A stretch of DNA of 64,000 nucleotides from Candidatus Regiella endosymbiont of Tuberolachnus salignus. GTDB taxonomy: Bacteria > Pseudomonadota > Gammaproteobacteria > Enterobacterales > Enterobacteriaceae. Below the pieces are notes generated by a model. The model had not been told where the DNA came from. It did not search any database and saw nothing but the letters and a program-made list of their open reading frames with translations. The position numbers and the translations under genes are program-made. Positions 19,664 to 34,152 of the stretch are shown one piece after another; the first letter of the stretch is position 1, and every line of letters starts with the position of its first letter. The DNA is taken from assembly GCF_964020115.1 (NCBI RefSeq), contig NZ_OZ026542.1, forward strand, positions 1,612,001 through 1,676,000, read 5' to 3'.

Positions 19664-21772
19664 TTAATTACGATTCCGACTTACTTTAACGACATCAGGC
19701 ATAATACGAATTTTACGCATAATATTGGCCAAATGAACACGATTACGAATGGTCAAACGAATAAATGCACTGTAAATTCGTCCATCTTTTTCTTCAGTAT
19801 TCAAGCCCTGAATATTAGATTGTGCAGCATTAATCACACTGGTCAAATTAGCCCACACGCCTTGTTGATTAAACATTTCAACCTTAATCTCAGTAATAAA
19901 TTCCTGCTCACTGTATTTATCCCATTCTACCGCCATAAACTTTTCGGGTTCTTTCTGGTAACCACGAATATTACGACATGATTCATGATGGATCACTAAA
20001 CCTTTACCAGGACTAATATGTGCAATAATGGGATCACCTGGAATAGGGCGGCAACATTTCGCAAAGGTAACAAGCACACCATTAGCATTTTTGATGGGCA
20101 ATTTTCGGTTACCTGACACGCCAATATTAACAGCGTCACCTTCCAAATTTTTAGCTATTACCACGCTCATGGCGTTACCCAAACCAATTTCTGCCAGCAG
20201 ATCATCTATCGATGCCAATTTCATCCTATCCAATTCTTTCTGTATATTTTTAGCTGGAATATCAACCAATTTACGCCCACAACCTAACGCATGATGGAGT
20301 AAACGACGGCCAAGGCAAATAGATTCATCACGTTTAAGATTTTTTAGTAATTGGCGAATTTTGGCTCGCGCTTTTGAACTAACGACAAAATTGAGCCAAG
20401 CTGCATTAGGACGCGCACCAGGAGCAGTAATAATTTCGACTGTTTGACCACTATTAAGCGATTGAGATAATGGATAAGGTTGACGATCAACCCTTGAGCC
20501 TACGCAAGCATTACCAATATCCGTATGCACTGCGTAGGCAAAATCTACTGGAGTAGCGTTGGCAGGTAACTCTACGATTTTACCTTCAGGAGTGAAGACA
20601 TAAATTTCATCAGGAAACAAATCAGATTTAACGCTTTCAATAAATTCAAATGAGCTACCAGCACTTTGCTGTAATTCGAGCAGACTTTGCATCCAACGTT
20701 GGGCACGAATTTGAGCGGTAGTACCTAATCCATTTTGGGTTCTTGCCTTATATGCCCAATGGGCAGCAACCCCCATTTCTGCCATTTGATCCATATCTTC
20801 AGTGCGAATTTGTACTTCAACAGGAACACCGTGAGGACCAATTAAAGAAGAATGCAAAGATTGATAACCATTAGCTTTCGGTATCGCAATATAATCTTTT
20901 ATCCTGCCAGGCCGAGGTTTATACAAGCTATGCATCTGCCCCAAAACCCGATAGCAAGTATCAATCTCTTTTACTGTGATACGAAAAGCATAAATATCCA
21001 TGATAGAGTGAAAGCGCTGCTCTTTTAGATTCATCTTACAGTAGATCGAATAGAGATGTTTTTCACGCCCTATGACTCGGCAAGGAATATTGACCTCGGT
21101 CAAACGCCCTTTAATTTCTGAAAGAATTTTCTGAATCATTTCTTTACGATTACCACGAGCCGCTTTCACGACTTCTTTAATAACGCGATAACGATTCGGA
21201 TAAAGCGCTTCAAAACCTAATTCTTCCAACTCTATTTTTAAATGATGTATTCCCAACCTATGCGCTAACGGACTATAAATTTCGAGCGTTTCACGGGCAA
21301 TTCGTCGCCGTTTATCCGGGCGCAAAGAATGTAAAGTACGCATATTGTGTGTACGATCAGCCAATTTAATTAAAATGACACGGATATCCTGCACCATCGC
21401 CATAATCATTTTACGAAAATTTTCTGCCTGAGCCTCTCTTCTATCACGAAAAGTCAGCTTATCCAGTTTTGAAACACCTTCAACTAACTCAGCTACGCTT
21501 TTACCAAATAGTTGTTCCATATCATGATATGTTACTGAAGTATCTTCAATGACATCATGTAACAATGCCGCCATCAGCGTTTCGTAATCAAGACGCATCT
21601 CCGCTAAAATACAAGCCACCGCAACAGGATGAGTAATATAAGGCTCTCCACTAGAGCGAGCTTGACCCTGATGAGCATCACGCGCAACACAATACGCCTG
21701 TTTGAGACGTTTAATTTGTTCTTCCGGTAAATAACGTTGAATCAATGGATCCAAACTTGCGAACAAATCCAA
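19664..21772 (-). CDS. spoT: Bifunctional (p)ppGpp synthetase/hydrolase SpoT
   Basis: SpoT hydrolyses and weakly makes the stringent alarmone. The HD hydrolase domain has HDVIED with H72/D73. The synthetase-like domain has YSIYCKM and QSLHSSLIGPHGVPVEVQIRT in pieces. TGS, a zinc-finger-like CCRPIPGD region and a C-terminal ACT domain follow. The 702 aa equal E. coli. The start is TTG at 21772, as I recall for E. coli spoT; no closer ATG fits. It lies 12 bp after rpoZ in the same operon. Confidence 0.97.
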   Translation of the reverse strand: MDLFASLDPLIQRYLPEEQIKRLKQAYCVARDAHQGQARSSGEPYITHPVAVACILAEMRLDYETLMAALLHDVIEDTSVTYHDMEQLFGKSVAELVEGVSKLDKLTFRDRREAQAENFRKMIMAMVQDIRVILIKLADRTHNMRTLHSLRPDKRRRIARETLEIYSPLAHRLGIHHLKIELEELGFEALYPNRYRVIKEVVKAARGNRKEMIQKILSEIKGRLTEVNIPCRVIGREKHLYSIYCKMNLKEQRFHSIMDIYAFRITVKEIDTCYRVLGQMHSLYKPRPGRIKDYIAIPKANGYQSLHSSLIGPHGVPVEVQIRTEDMDQMAEMGVAAHWAYKARTQNGLGTTAQIRAQRWMQSLLELQQSAGSSFEFIESVKSDLFPDEIYVFTPEGKIVELPANATPVDFAYAVHTDIGNACVGSRVDRQPYPLSQSLNSGQTVEIITAPGARPNAAWLNFVVSSKARAKIRQLLKNLKRDESICLGRRLLHHALGCGRKLVDIPAKNIQKELDRMKLASIDDLLAEIGLGNAMSVVIAKNLEGDAVNIGVSGNRKLPIKNANGVLVTFAKCCRPIPGDPIIAHISPGKGLVIHHESCRNIRGYQKEPEKFMAVEWDKYSEQEFITEIKVEMFNQQGVWANLTSVINAAQSNIQGLNTEEKDGRIYSAFIRLTIRNRVHLANIMRKIRIMPDVVKVSRNRN

Positions 21773-21784
21773 AACAAACTCACA

Positions 21785-22054
21785 TTAAAGGCTAGTATTA
21801 TAATTTTCATTGAAAGAAATCATTTGACTCCCTTCGCGTTCCTGACGTTCTAAACCATCAAGAATGGCATTATTAATCAGCCCCGCTTCAATTTCACGCA
21901 AAGCCGTCACAGTAACTTTATCGTTTTCTTCCGGTACCAGTGATCCCCTTCCCCTAGCCTGTTGAAGTTGACGCGCACGGCGAGCAGCGACTAATACTAA
22001 ATCAAAACGATTACCAATTTTTTCTACAGCGTCTTGAACAGTAACTCGTGCCAT
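21785..22054 (-). CDS. rpoZ: RNA polymerase omega subunit
   Basis: Omega stabilises the beta' subunit and is the partner site for ppGpp. The 89-aa product starts [20 protein letters not shown] and keeps [21 protein letters not shown]; the C-terminal tail differs from E. coli and is slightly shorter. The ATG at 22054 is the family start. It leads the rpoZ-spoT-recG operon; gmk lies upstream, separated by a family-A repeat and about 265 bp. Confidence 0.97.
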   Translation of the reverse strand: MARVTVQDAVEKIGNRFDLVLVAARRARQLQQARGRGSLVPEENDKVTVTALREIEAGLINNAILDGLERQEREGSQMISFNENYNTSL

Positions 22055-22097
22055 AATGTGTTGCTCCATATAAAAGTAATTAGATAACAGGACATGA

Positions 22098-22223
22098 TAT
22101 ACCCTTCGCCTTTCAAGTTACGGCTTTGTTGTCTGCGGGTGCTCGCCTCATCAGGTAGCATATCTACGTTCATCGGTCAGTCGCCCTTGCCGCCTTGCCG
22201 TAACTCGAAATTCATTGGGTATA
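22098..22223. repeat. Family-A repeat upstream of rpoZ
   Basis: TATACCCTTCGCCTTTCAAG at one end and AATTCATTGGGTATA at the other: a hybrid of the main and AATGAATTTCGAG subtypes. It lies between rpoZ and gmk; I saw no gene in 22224-22489. Confidence 0.9.
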
Positions 22224-22489
22224 TACTGCTTGCTGTCCGAGAAAGTGAAAGCGCCGGCTTTAAAAGCGGGTACTTTTTCGTAATGAAATTATACAATTCC
22301 CACGTTAGAGATAATAAATTACACCGTTAGTGTTGAAAAATACCTTGTCTTTTACCACATTAAAGCTTTTCGACGTACCGCTTATCTTCACAACGCTACA
22401 CTAAAATACTAAATCAATTTCGTTAATATTTCATTTTTAAAGAATTTACTACTTTACGGGCGCTTATGCTCAACCTGAACTAGCCGATT

Positions 22490-23224
22490 TTATTGTCTTG
22501 GCTCTCTGCCCGTTAATTTCTCTATCAAAGTAGCATAATGTTCTTTTTGTCGATTTAAATGCAATCTCTCAGCACAAATAATCGCCCGTAAATCAGATAA
22601 TGCTACGTCAAATTTATCATTTATAATTAAATAATCATATTCCACACAGTGACTCATCTCAGAGACAGCTTGTGCCATACGTTTAGCGATAATTTCTTCG
22701 CTATCCTGAGCACGCTGACGTAATCGGCGATACAATTCCTCTTCTGAAGGAGGCAAGATAAAAATACTGCGCGCATCCGGCTTCTTCAAGCGAACGTTCC
22801 GAGCACCTTGCCAATCAATATCTAAAAAAACATCGATCCCATTTGACAAATTTTGCTCGACTACAGCAGCTGCAGTACCATAATAATTTCCAAATACCTT
22901 TGCCCATTCGAGAAAAGCATCGTTATCGATCATCTGAGAAAAATCTTTTTCAGAAATGAAGAAATAATGCTCCCCATGCTTTTCCTCCGCACGTTTTGCA
23001 CGTGTCGTGTGCGAAATAGAAACCTGCATATTACATAACGAACGGCTGCCATCAACAGCAATTTTAGCTGAAGTTTGTGCTCTTTGTTGTTCGTCATCTG
23101 ATTGCGCTACCCCAAGATCTCTAGCAACAGTATCTAAAGATTGGGTTTGTAATAACGCCTCAATCAGGCTTGATTTACCCGCGCCACTCGGCGCTGAAAC
23201 AATATAAAGCGTACCTTGAGTCAT
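22490..23224 (-). CDS. gmk: Guanylate kinase with a ~35-residue insertion
   Basis: Gmk phosphorylates GMP to GDP. The P-loop [10 protein letters not shown] is at residues 10-19. After SHTTR come [37 protein letters not shown] and [12 protein letters not shown]. The protein is 244 aa; E. coli Gmk is 207. The excess is a block at residues about 32-66 ([17 protein letters not shown] ... SRSLCNM) between the P-loop helix and the GMP-binding domain. It is acidic/polar, in frame, and not one of the repeat families. Separated from rpoZ by a family-A copy. Confidence 0.95.
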   Translation of the reverse strand: MTQGTLYIVSAPSGAGKSSLIEALLQTQSLDTVARDLGVAQSDDEQQRAQTSAKIAVDGSRSLCNMQVSISHTTRAKRAEEKHGEHYFFISEKDFSQMIDNDAFLEWAKVFGNYYGTAAAVVEQNLSNGIDVFLDIDWQGARNVRLKKPDARSIFILPPSEEELYRRLRQRAQDSEEIIAKRMAQAVSEMSHCVEYDYLIINDKFDVALSDLRAIICAERLHLNRQKEHYATLIEKLTGREPRQ

Positions 23225-23498
23225 GATGATTTTTCAATTAATTTATTAAAATACAGTAATTTATCTATATAAAGCAGAGAGAATACTGCTTATCACTAAA
23301 AGATATCAATACTATAACGCCTTATTAGTCTATTTTGCGAACTGTGTTCAATAATGAAAATTTGTTGCTGAGTTACTCAAAGGATCCCTGTTAATCTGCA
23401 AAATTGATCATCATCAAGTTACCACCACTAAAATTAACAAGGTATTATATAATCAAAAAATTATTTCCATTCATCTTTTTACCTAGGAAAATCGCATT

Positions 23499-25160
23499 AT
23501 GAAAAATATTAACCCAAGTAAAACCAAAGCTTGGAAAGCATTACAGCAACATCTTGAAGAAATGAAAAAAATTCATATCCGTGATCTCTTTAAAGAAAAT
23601 CCGAAACGGTTTACCCAATTTTCTATCACCATAGACGATAATATGTTGGTAGATTATTCGAAAAATCGCATTAACGCTGAAACCATGGAAAAATTACAGG
23701 CATTAGCAACAGAAATACATCTGAAAGATGCAATCAACTCAATGTTTAGCGGCGAAAAAATCAATCGTACAGAAAATCGGGCGGTCTTACATATCGCTTT
23801 GCGCAACCGTGGTAATCGTCCTGTTTTACTGGATGGCAAAGATGTAATGCCAGAAGTGAATAAAGTACTGGAGAGAATGGAAGAGTTCTGTAAGTGTGTT
23901 ATCGAAGGAGAGTGGAAAGGCTATAGTGGCAAGGCGATTACGGATGTAGTCAATATTGGCATCGGCGGCTCAGATCTGGGTCCTTATATGGTAACCGAAG
24001 CATTAGCACACGATAAAAATCATCTACACATGCATTTTGTTTCTAATATTGATGGCACTCATATTATCGAGACATTAAAAAAGCTTAACCCTGAAACCAC
24101 TTTATTTTTAATCGCATCGAAAACATTCACCACGCAAGAAACCATGACCAACGCTCATAGTGCTCGCGAGTGGTTACTAAAAACTGCCAAAGAAAAAAGC
24201 GATATCGCCAAACATTTCGTCGCATTATCGACTAATAGCGAAGCTGTCAGTAAATTTGGTATTGATACAAAAAATATGTTCGAGTTTTGGGATTGGGTTG
24301 GCGGACGCTACTCCCTATGGTCAGCTGTTGGTTTATCTATCGCACTGTCAATCGGTTTTGAGAATTTCAAAAATTTACTGGAAGGCGCCCATGCAATGGA
24401 TAAGCATTTTAAAGACGCTCCAGCAGAAAAAAACGCACCCGTTCTACTGGCATTAATCGGCATCTGGTACAACAATTTTTTTGGCGCGGAAACTGAAGCT
24501 ATTTTGCCATACGATCAATATATGCATCGTTTTCCTGCCTATTGCCAGCAGGGAAATATGGAATCTAATGGCAAATGTGTTGATCGGGACGGTAAAAGGG
24601 TAACTTATCAGACCGGCCCGATTATATGGGGAGAGCCGGGGACTAATGGTCAACATGCCTTTTACCAGCTGATTCATCAAGGTACTAAAATGATCCCTTG
24701 TGATTTTATTGCCCCTGCTATCAGCCATAATCCATTAAATAATCATCATGATATATTATTATCAAATTTCTTTGCTCAAACTGAAGCACTCGCATTTGGT
24801 AAAACCCGCTCCGAAGAAATCGAAGTAGAAAAAAAAACGACCTCTACAGATAAAAAACCAGAACAAATTACAGAGGTCATACCATGCAAGGAATTCGAAG
24901 GAAATAAGCCGACTAACTCAATCTTACTACGTGAGATCAACCCCTTTAACCTAGGAATGTTAATCGCACTATACGAGCATAAAATTTTTACCCAGGGAGC
25001 AATTTTAAATATTTTTAGTTTTGATCAATGGGGAGTAGAACTCGGTAAACAGCTTGCGAATAATATCTTACCTGAATTGCGGAATACTGAAGAAATATCC
25101 ACCCATGACAGCTCAACAAATGCTTTAATCAACCAATTTAAAAAATGGCGCAAAAATTAA
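23499..25160 (+). CDS. pgi: Glucose-6-phosphate isomerase
   Basis: Pgi interconverts glucose-6-phosphate and fructose-6-phosphate in glycolysis. Sequence is collinear with the E. coli enzyme (553 against 549 aa). Signatures include [57 protein letters not shown] and [14 protein letters not shown] divergent spacer of about 275 bp separates it from gmk. Downstream it converges on the tRNA-Asp end of the rRNA operon. Confidence 0.97.
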   Translation: MKNINPSKTKAWKALQQHLEEMKKIHIRDLFKENPKRFTQFSITIDDNMLVDYSKNRINAETMEKLQALATEIHLKDAINSMFSGEKINRTENRAVLHIALRNRGNRPVLLDGKDVMPEVNKVLERMEEFCKCVIEGEWKGYSGKAITDVVNIGIGGSDLGPYMVTEALAHDKNHLHMHFVSNIDGTHIIETLKKLNPETTLFLIASKTFTTQETMTNAHSAREWLLKTAKEKSDIAKHFVALSTNSEAVSKFGIDTKNMFEFWDWVGGRYSLWSAVGLSIALSIGFENFKNLLEGAHAMDKHFKDAPAEKNAPVLLALIGIWYNNFFGAETEAILPYDQYMHRFPAYCQQGNMESNGKCVDRDGKRVTYQTGPIIWGEPGTNGQHAFYQLIHQGTKMIPCDFIAPAISHNPLNNHHDILLSNFFAQTEALAFGKTRSEEIEVEKKTTSTDKKPEQITEVIPCKEFEGNKPTNSILLREINPFNLGMLIALYEHKIFTQGAILNIFSFDQWGVELGKQLANNILPELRNTEEISTHDSSTNALINQFKKWRKN

Positions 25161-25368
25161 TATCTACCAATCTCAAACATAAATCACTTCAATATCATGC
25201 ACAGATCGGCTCTCAATTGACAGAGCCGAAACATCGAAGATCTCACTTACATTTAAAAAAACAAATTTGAAATTTTCATTTGTGCACGCTAACAAAAATA
25301 AAAAAATCGTTAACGAAAAGAAAAGTCTATATACGAATAATTGAGCATAAGGAAGGAAGAAATTTAGG

Positions 25369-25445
25369 TGGCGGTGCGGACGGGGTTCGAACCCGCGACC
25401 CCCGGCGTGACAGGCCGGTATTCTAACCAGCTGAACTACCGCACC
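25369..25445 (-). tRNA. tRNA-Asp (GTC)
   Basis: 77 nt including CCA. Acceptor stem GGTGCGG/CCGCACC, D arm AGTTCAGCTGGTTAG, anticodon loop CTGTCAC with GTC, T arm GGGTTCGAACCC. It lies after 5S rRNA, as aspU does in rrnH-type operons. Confidence 0.97.
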
Positions 25446-25508
25446 ACCGATTTTTTGATTTTCGAGAAAAAGGCCTCTGGCATTGAACAAGAGGCTTGTG
25501 GTATTGGG

Positions 25509-25627
25509 TGCCTGGCGGTGACCGACTCTCACATGGGGAGACCCCACACTACCATAGGCGCAACGGTGTTTCACTGCTGAGTTCGGAATGGGCTCAGGTG
25601 GTGCCACCGCGCTATAGCCGCCAGGCA
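25509..25627 (-). rRNA. rrf: 5S ribosomal RNA
   Basis: About 119 nt, with TGCCTGGCGGC at the 5' end pairing with GCCGCCAGGCA at the 3' end, plus the conserved CCGAACTCAG and TAGTGTGGGGTCTCCC. Confidence 0.97.
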
Positions 25628-25697
25628 AATTCTGTATGCTGCGTACACAGCTAATCTGTTAACAAGCGCGTAAACCAAAACACTTTCGGTGTTGTGA

Positions 25698-28605
<2,908 letters not shown>

Positions 28606-28669
28606 TTCACAACCCGAAAGTGTCTTACTAATAAACACTTCTCGCTGTTCATTACTCGCTTGTTCCAGA

Positions 28670-28681
28670 TTGTTAAAGAGC
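28670..28681 (-). promoter_or_regulatory. boxA antitermination element before 23S rRNA
   Basis: GCTCTTTAACAA on the minus strand, about 65 bp ahead of 23S: the standard NusB/S10 boxA in the spacer. Confidence 0.75.
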
Positions 28682-28718
28682 ATTTTAATACATTAGAATA
28701 AATTTTGACCACTTCACA

Positions 28719-28794
28719 TGGTGGAGCTAAGCGGGATCGAACCGCTGACCTCCTGCGTGCAAGGCAGGCGCTCTCCCAGCTGAGCTATAGCCCC
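28719..28794 (-). tRNA. tRNA-Ala (TGC)
   Basis: 76 nt. GGGGCTATAGCTCAGCTGGG starts the molecule; anticodon TGC lies in CTTGCAC; it ends TAGCTCCACCA. It sits in the 16S-23S spacer. Confidence 0.97.
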
Positions 28795-28883
28795 ATAGGC
28801 AAAAATTAACTTGACCCATCGTCACAGCACGCCCTGGTAGAATCACCTCACAAAGCAGTTCTTCGTCCTATCGTGCCGCGTTG

Positions 28884-28960
<77 letters not shown>

Positions 28961-29060
28961 CAAGGTTCGATTGCTAAACCTAACCCGCTTTCTTATTAAA
29001 ATTGCTCGCTACTTTCATCAGACAATCTGTGTGAGCACTCAGCGTAGCCGCCATCTTTGG

Positions 29061-30603
<1,543 letters not shown>

Positions 30604-30741
30604 ATTACTTTTTTAACAACTTCATAAACCCTGCTTTCCATTACGTTTCCATAAAAAAAACAAAATCCAATCCGCTGTTTGTTTTTATACTGCTTCTACT
30701 GCCCCAATATTACAGCGCAGCACAACAGCGCACTCGCCAGT

Positions 30742-30776
30742 GCCCACACAGATTGTCTGATAAATTGTTAAAGAGC
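30742..30776 (-). promoter_or_regulatory. rRNA leader with boxA
   Basis: GCTCTTTAACAATTTATCAG followed by ACAATCTGTGTGGGCACT on the minus strand, nearly identical to E. coli rrn leaders. It recruits the rRNA antitermination complex. Confidence 0.8.
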
Positions 30777-30806
30777 TTCTCGTTTAGCCTTACAACGAGA
30801 GGGCGC

Positions 30807-30834
30807 ATTCTACCCTTTCTTCTCTCAGAGTCAA
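30807..30834 (-). promoter_or_regulatory. rRNA operon promoter P2 (candidate)
   Basis: On the minus strand TTGACT, a 16-bp spacer and TAGAAT, followed by GCGCCCTC. It is the promoter nearer to 16S. Confidence 0.6.
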
Positions 30835-30914
30835 GGCCTTCTTTGCTCTGAATTTTTTCTTAACTCGAGGCCGCTTAACAAATAATCACTCACAGCTGCC
30901 TCGATGAGACGTGC

Positions 30915-30942
30915 ATTATAGGGGGTGATTTTAGAATAACAA
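30915..30942 (-). promoter_or_regulatory. rRNA operon promoter P1 (candidate)
   Basis: On the minus strand TTGTTA, a 16-bp spacer and TATAAT, then GCACGTC, a GC-rich discriminator typical of ppGpp-controlled rRNA promoters. An AT-rich UP-like stretch lies upstream. It sits about 110 bp before P2. Confidence 0.6.
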
Positions 30943-31025
30943 GAAATTATCGTAAATTTTTTTCGGGCTTATTATTTATACACAAAATTTATATTTTTTT
31001 AAATTCTAAATCACTGCAAGTAAAG

Positions 31026-31056
31026 TTGACTTGGCCATCTAGACACCTTAGCATCC
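31026..31056 (+). promoter_or_regulatory. Candidate metN promoter overlapping MetJ-like boxes
   Basis: TTGACT (31026-31031) and TAGCAT (31049-31054) are 17 bp apart. GGCCATCT AGACACCT in the spacer match the MetJ box AGACGTCT at 5/8 and 6/8 positions. A family-A repeat separates this site from metN, so the repeat would be part of the leader RNA. Confidence 0.4.
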
Positions 31057-31060
31057 AATT

Positions 31061-31186
31061 TATACCCTTTGCCTTTGAAGCTGCCGTGTTGTTGGCTGCG
31101 GGGTTCGCCCGAATCACGTAGTCTATCTACGCTCATCGGTCTCACGCCCTGGCCGCCTAGCGGCAATTTCAAAGGCAAAGGGTATA
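31061..31186. repeat. Family-A repeat in the metN leader
   Basis: TATACCCTTTGCCTTTGAAG ... CAAAGGGTATA. It has no stop in the metN frame, so an open frame runs from the repeat into metN. It lies where E. coli has gmhB. Confidence 0.93.
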
Positions 31187-31263
31187 TCTGTCAGTTAGCT
31201 GCTGATTTTATTTTTCATCGCACCATTTATGGCACCATAGAAGCGTATAACAGTAAAAATAAT

Positions 31264-32295
31264 ATGATTAGATTCCTTCACATCAGTAAAGTATTTCAGC
31301 AAGGTTCACGTGTTATTAATGCTCTCTCTGACGTAAATTTTCATGTTCCCTCCGGGCAGATTTATGGTGTTATTGGCAGTTCCGGAGCGGGAAAAAGTAC
31401 CCTCATTCGCTGTGCAAATATGTTAGAACGCCCTACCAGCGGCCAGGTATTGATCGACGGGCAAGATCTTACCAAATTATCAGATTGGCAGTTGATGAAA
31501 AGCCGACGCCAAATCGGTATGATTTTTCAACATTTTAATCTACTCTCTTCTCGTAATGTTTTTGATAATATTGCTCTGCCTCTTGAATTGAACAACCTAC
31601 CGAAGGCTGAAATAAAAAAGAGAGTCAGTGAATTATTAGCGCTAGTTGGATTAATAGACAAACAATATACTTATCCTATTAATCTTTCTGGGGGGCAAAA
31701 ACAACGAGTGGCGATTGCCCGAGCTTTAGCGAATAACCCTAAAATTTTATTATGTGATGAAGCTACTAGCGCATTAGACCCTGCTACCACCCGCTCCATT
31801 CTAAAGTTATTAAAAGATATTAACCGCCGTTTAGGATTAACTATTTTGTTAATCACTCATGAAATGGATGTTGTGAAATGTATCTGTGACCAGGTTGCCA
31901 TAATCGATGCAGGCAAATTAATTGAACAGAATAGCGTCAGTGAAATATTTTCTCATCCACAAACCCTTTTGGCACAACAATTCATTCAATCAACACTACA
32001 TTTGGATATCCCTGATGACTACACTCAACGTATACAAATGCAGCCAACGGCAGACAACGTATTATTATTAAAATTAGCGTTTACGGGGCAATCGGTTAAT
32101 GCCCCCTTGATTTCCCAAGCAGTGCGTAAATTTGATATCGATATTAGCATTCTTAGTTCACAAATTGACTATGCTGGCGGCGTTAAATTTGGCGTTATGC
32201 TGGCTGAAATACATGGCTTAGAACAAAATAGATCAGCGGCAGTTGCCTTTTTACAGCATCATCATGTCAAGATAGAGGTTTTAGGTTATGTCTGA
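31264..32295 (+). CDS. metN: Methionine ABC transporter ATPase MetN
   Basis: MetN powers D/L-methionine uptake with MetI and MetQ. ATG 31264 ([13 protein letters not shown]) gives 343 aa, the E. coli length. The frame stays open about 195 bp further upstream through a repeat, but that extension ([16 protein letters not shown]) is repeat-derived and rejected. Walker [10 protein letters not shown] is at 38-46, signature LSGGQKQR, Walker [13 protein letters not shown], and a C-terminal regulatory ACT-like domain ends [11 protein letters not shown]. It overlaps metI by 8 bp. Confidence 0.97.
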   Translation: MIRFLHISKVFQQGSRVINALSDVNFHVPSGQIYGVIGSSGAGKSTLIRCANMLERPTSGQVLIDGQDLTKLSDWQLMKSRRQIGMIFQHFNLLSSRNVFDNIALPLELNNLPKAEIKKRVSELLALVGLIDKQYTYPINLSGGQKQRVAIARALANNPKILLCDEATSALDPATTRSILKLLKDINRRLGLTILLITHEMDVVKCICDQVAIIDAGKLIEQNSVSEIFSHPQTLLAQQFIQSTLHLDIPDDYTQRIQMQPTADNVLLLKLAFTGQSVNAPLISQAVRKFDIDISILSSQIDYAGGVKFGVMLAEIHGLEQNRSAAVAFLQHHHVKIEVLGYV

Positions 32296-32941
32296 AGCAA
32301 TGATTTGGCTAATGTGTCGAAGTATTTGGGAAACCGTTATTATGACGAGTGTTTCCGGTTTTTTCGGTTTTGTGATTGGATTACCCATTGGCGTATTGCT
32401 GTATGTCACGCGACCCGGACAAATTATTGCCAATAATATGCTGCATAAGTTGCTATCTACACTGGTTAATGTTTTTCGCTCAATACCTTTTATTATTTTA
32501 TTAGTATGGATGATTCCCTTTACTCGTTTGATGGTTGGCACTTCTATTGGCTTACAAGCCGCTATAGTACCATTGACTGTAAGTGCGGCTCCCTTTATTG
32601 CGCGCATGGTTGAAAATGCTTTGTTGGAGATCCCTATGGGTTTAATTGAAGCCGCACGGGCAATGGGAGCTACGCCATTACAGATTATTAGCAAGGTGCT
32701 ATTGCCTGAAGCACTACCTAGTTTGGTCAATGCGGCAACCATTACCCTCATTACTTTAGTTGGTTATTCCGCAATGGGAGGAGCTATTGGAGCTGGGGGG
32801 CTCGGTCAAATTGGATACCAATATGGATACATCGGTTATAATGCTACAGTGATGAATAGCGTATTAGTGTTATTAGTCTTATTAGTATGCCTGATCCAAT
32901 ATGTTGGTAATCATATGGTGAAACGATTAAACCATAAGTAA
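32288..32941 (+). CDS. metI: Methionine ABC transporter permease MetI
   Basis: Inner-membrane channel subunit of the methionine importer. 217 aa, same length as E. coli, with five hydrophobic segments. The ATPase-coupling loop reads [24 protein letters not shown] in overlapping pieces. The start overlaps the metN end, indicating coupled translation. metQ follows 65 bp later behind its own ribosome-binding site (GAGGAA). Confidence 0.97.
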   Translation: MSEAMIWLMCRSIWETVIMTSVSGFFGFVIGLPIGVLLYVTRPGQIIANNMLHKLLSTLVNVFRSIPFIILLVWMIPFTRLMVGTSIGLQAAIVPLTVSAAPFIARMVENALLEIPMGLIEAARAMGATPLQIISKVLLPEALPSLVNAATITLITLVGYSAMGGAIGAGGLGQIGYQYGYIGYNATVMNSVLVLLVLLVCLIQYVGNHMVKRLNHK

Positions 32942-33006
32942 TAGCATTAACCAAAAGCAATATAGTAACGCCTATCAATCAGTGTTATTTATGAGGAACA
33001 AGATCT

Positions 33007-33951
33007 ATGTTTATCAAGTCTATCGCAGTTATAAGTGCACTACTCGGTTCTTTAATAATTGCAGGTTGTGATTCCAAAGAGCCTAGTGATGTTAAAGAGC
33101 CTAATGATATTAAAGTCGGCATTGTTGTTGGCGCTGAAAAGCAATTGGCCGAAGTTGCTAAAAAAGTGGCTAAAGAAAAATACAACTTGGACGTAACATT
33201 GGTAGATTTTAATGATTATGTTTTGCCCAATGAAGCACTCAATAAAGGCGAGATTGATGTTAATGCATTTCAACACAAACCTTATCTAGAGCAACAAATT
33301 AAAGATCGCGGTTATAAACTGGCTCCAGTGGGGAAAACTTTTATTTACCCGATTGCGGCTTATTCAAAAAAAATTAAATCACCGGACGAGTCACAAATAG
33401 CAGGAGCAACGAACGATTCCACTAATGCAGTTGAATCACCGGACGAATCGCAGTCAGAATCACAAATAGCGGAAGCGAACGATTCCACTAATAAAAAACC
33501 ATTGGACGAATTGCTGCAGCACGGCTCACAAATAGCGGTCGCAAACGATCCCACTAATCTTGGCCGTTCACTGCTATTACTGCAAAAAGAAGGTTTAATT
33601 AAGTTAAAGGAAGGCGTTGGCTTATTACCTACTGTTTTGGATATAGTTGAAAATCCTAAAGAGCTAAAATTGGTGGAATTGGATGCACCTCAATTGCCTC
33701 ATTCACTCGATGATCAACAAATCACTTTAGCGATTATCAACAATACCTACGCTAGCCAGATTGGACTGAGTCCTGCTAAAGATGGCTTGTTTGTTGAAGA
33801 CACAAGTTCACCTTATGTTAATTTAATCGTTGCACGTGAAGATAATAAAGATGCGGATAATGTTAAAAAATTCGTCCAAGCATATCAGTCCGAAGAAGTA
33901 ATCGAAGCCGCTAACCAAATATTTAATGGCGGAGCCGTAAAAGGCTGGTAA
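33007..33951 (+). CDS. metQ: Methionine-binding lipoprotein MetQ with internal repeat expansion
   Basis: MetQ captures methionine in the periplasm, anchored by a lipid. Signal peptide with lipobox LIIAGC; the mature part matches E. coli (NEALNKGEIDVNAFQHKPY, VGLLPTVLDIVENP, FNGGAVKGW). It is 314 aa; E. coli MetQ is 271. The 43 extra residues come from three diverged copies of one segment: SPDESQ..NDSTN (125-143), SPDESQSESQ..NDSTN (144-164), and PLDELLQHGSQIAVANDPTN (165-184). The last is the ancestral copy; the family has only one. Confidence 0.96.
   Translation: MFIKSIAVISALLGSLIIAGCDSKEPSDVKEPNDIKVGIVVGAEKQLAEVAKKVAKEKYNLDVTLVDFNDYVLPNEALNKGEIDVNAFQHKPYLEQQIKDRGYKLAPVGKTFIYPIAAYSKKIKSPDESQIAGATNDSTNAVESPDESQSESQIAEANDSTNKKPLDELLQHGSQIAVANDPTNLGRSLLLLQKEGLIKLKEGVGLLPTVLDIVENPKELKLVELDAPQLPHSLDDQQITLAIINNTYASQIGLSPAKDGLFVEDTSSPYVNLIVAREDNKDADNVKKFVQAYQSEEVIEAANQIFNGGAVKGW
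33379..33558 (+). repeat. In-frame tandem repeat inside metQ (three diverged units)
   Basis: Units at 33379-33435, 33436-33498 and 33499-33558. Units 1 and 2 share TCACCGGACGA, CACAAATAGC and GAACGATTCCACTAAT; unit 3 has TTGGACGAATTG, CACAAATAGCGG and AACGATCCCACTAAT. Confidence 0.85.
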
Positions 33952-34025
33952 TTTCTAATCATAAGCTTATAAGACAATTTTTCTCCGTCTTATGGGCTTT
34001 CTCCTCCGTTTTTATGTTTTTAGTC

Positions 34026-34124
34026 TATACCCAATGAATTTCGAGTTACGGCTAGTCGGCAATCAATCGAATCTCAGGAGTACGAGCAGCCAACGCCCCT
34101 ATAACTTGAAAGGCAAAGGGTATA
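34026..34124. repeat. Family-A repeat (AATGAATTTCGAG subtype) between metQ and proS
   Basis: TATACCCAATGAATTTCGAG ... GGCAAAGGGTATA, 99 bp, so internally shortened. It sits where relatives carry rcsF and tsaA. Confidence 0.88.
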
Positions 34125-34152
34125 TACCCGCCCTAATGGAATCACATGTCAT

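Noticed and set aside
25207-25228. CGGCTCT/AGAGCCG hairpin as terminator for pgi
   Set aside because: The stem is only 7 bp and neither side is followed by a T-run.
31069-31263. N-terminal extension making MetN 408 aa
   Set aside because: The extra residues are translated family-A repeat; ATG 31264 gives the exact family length.
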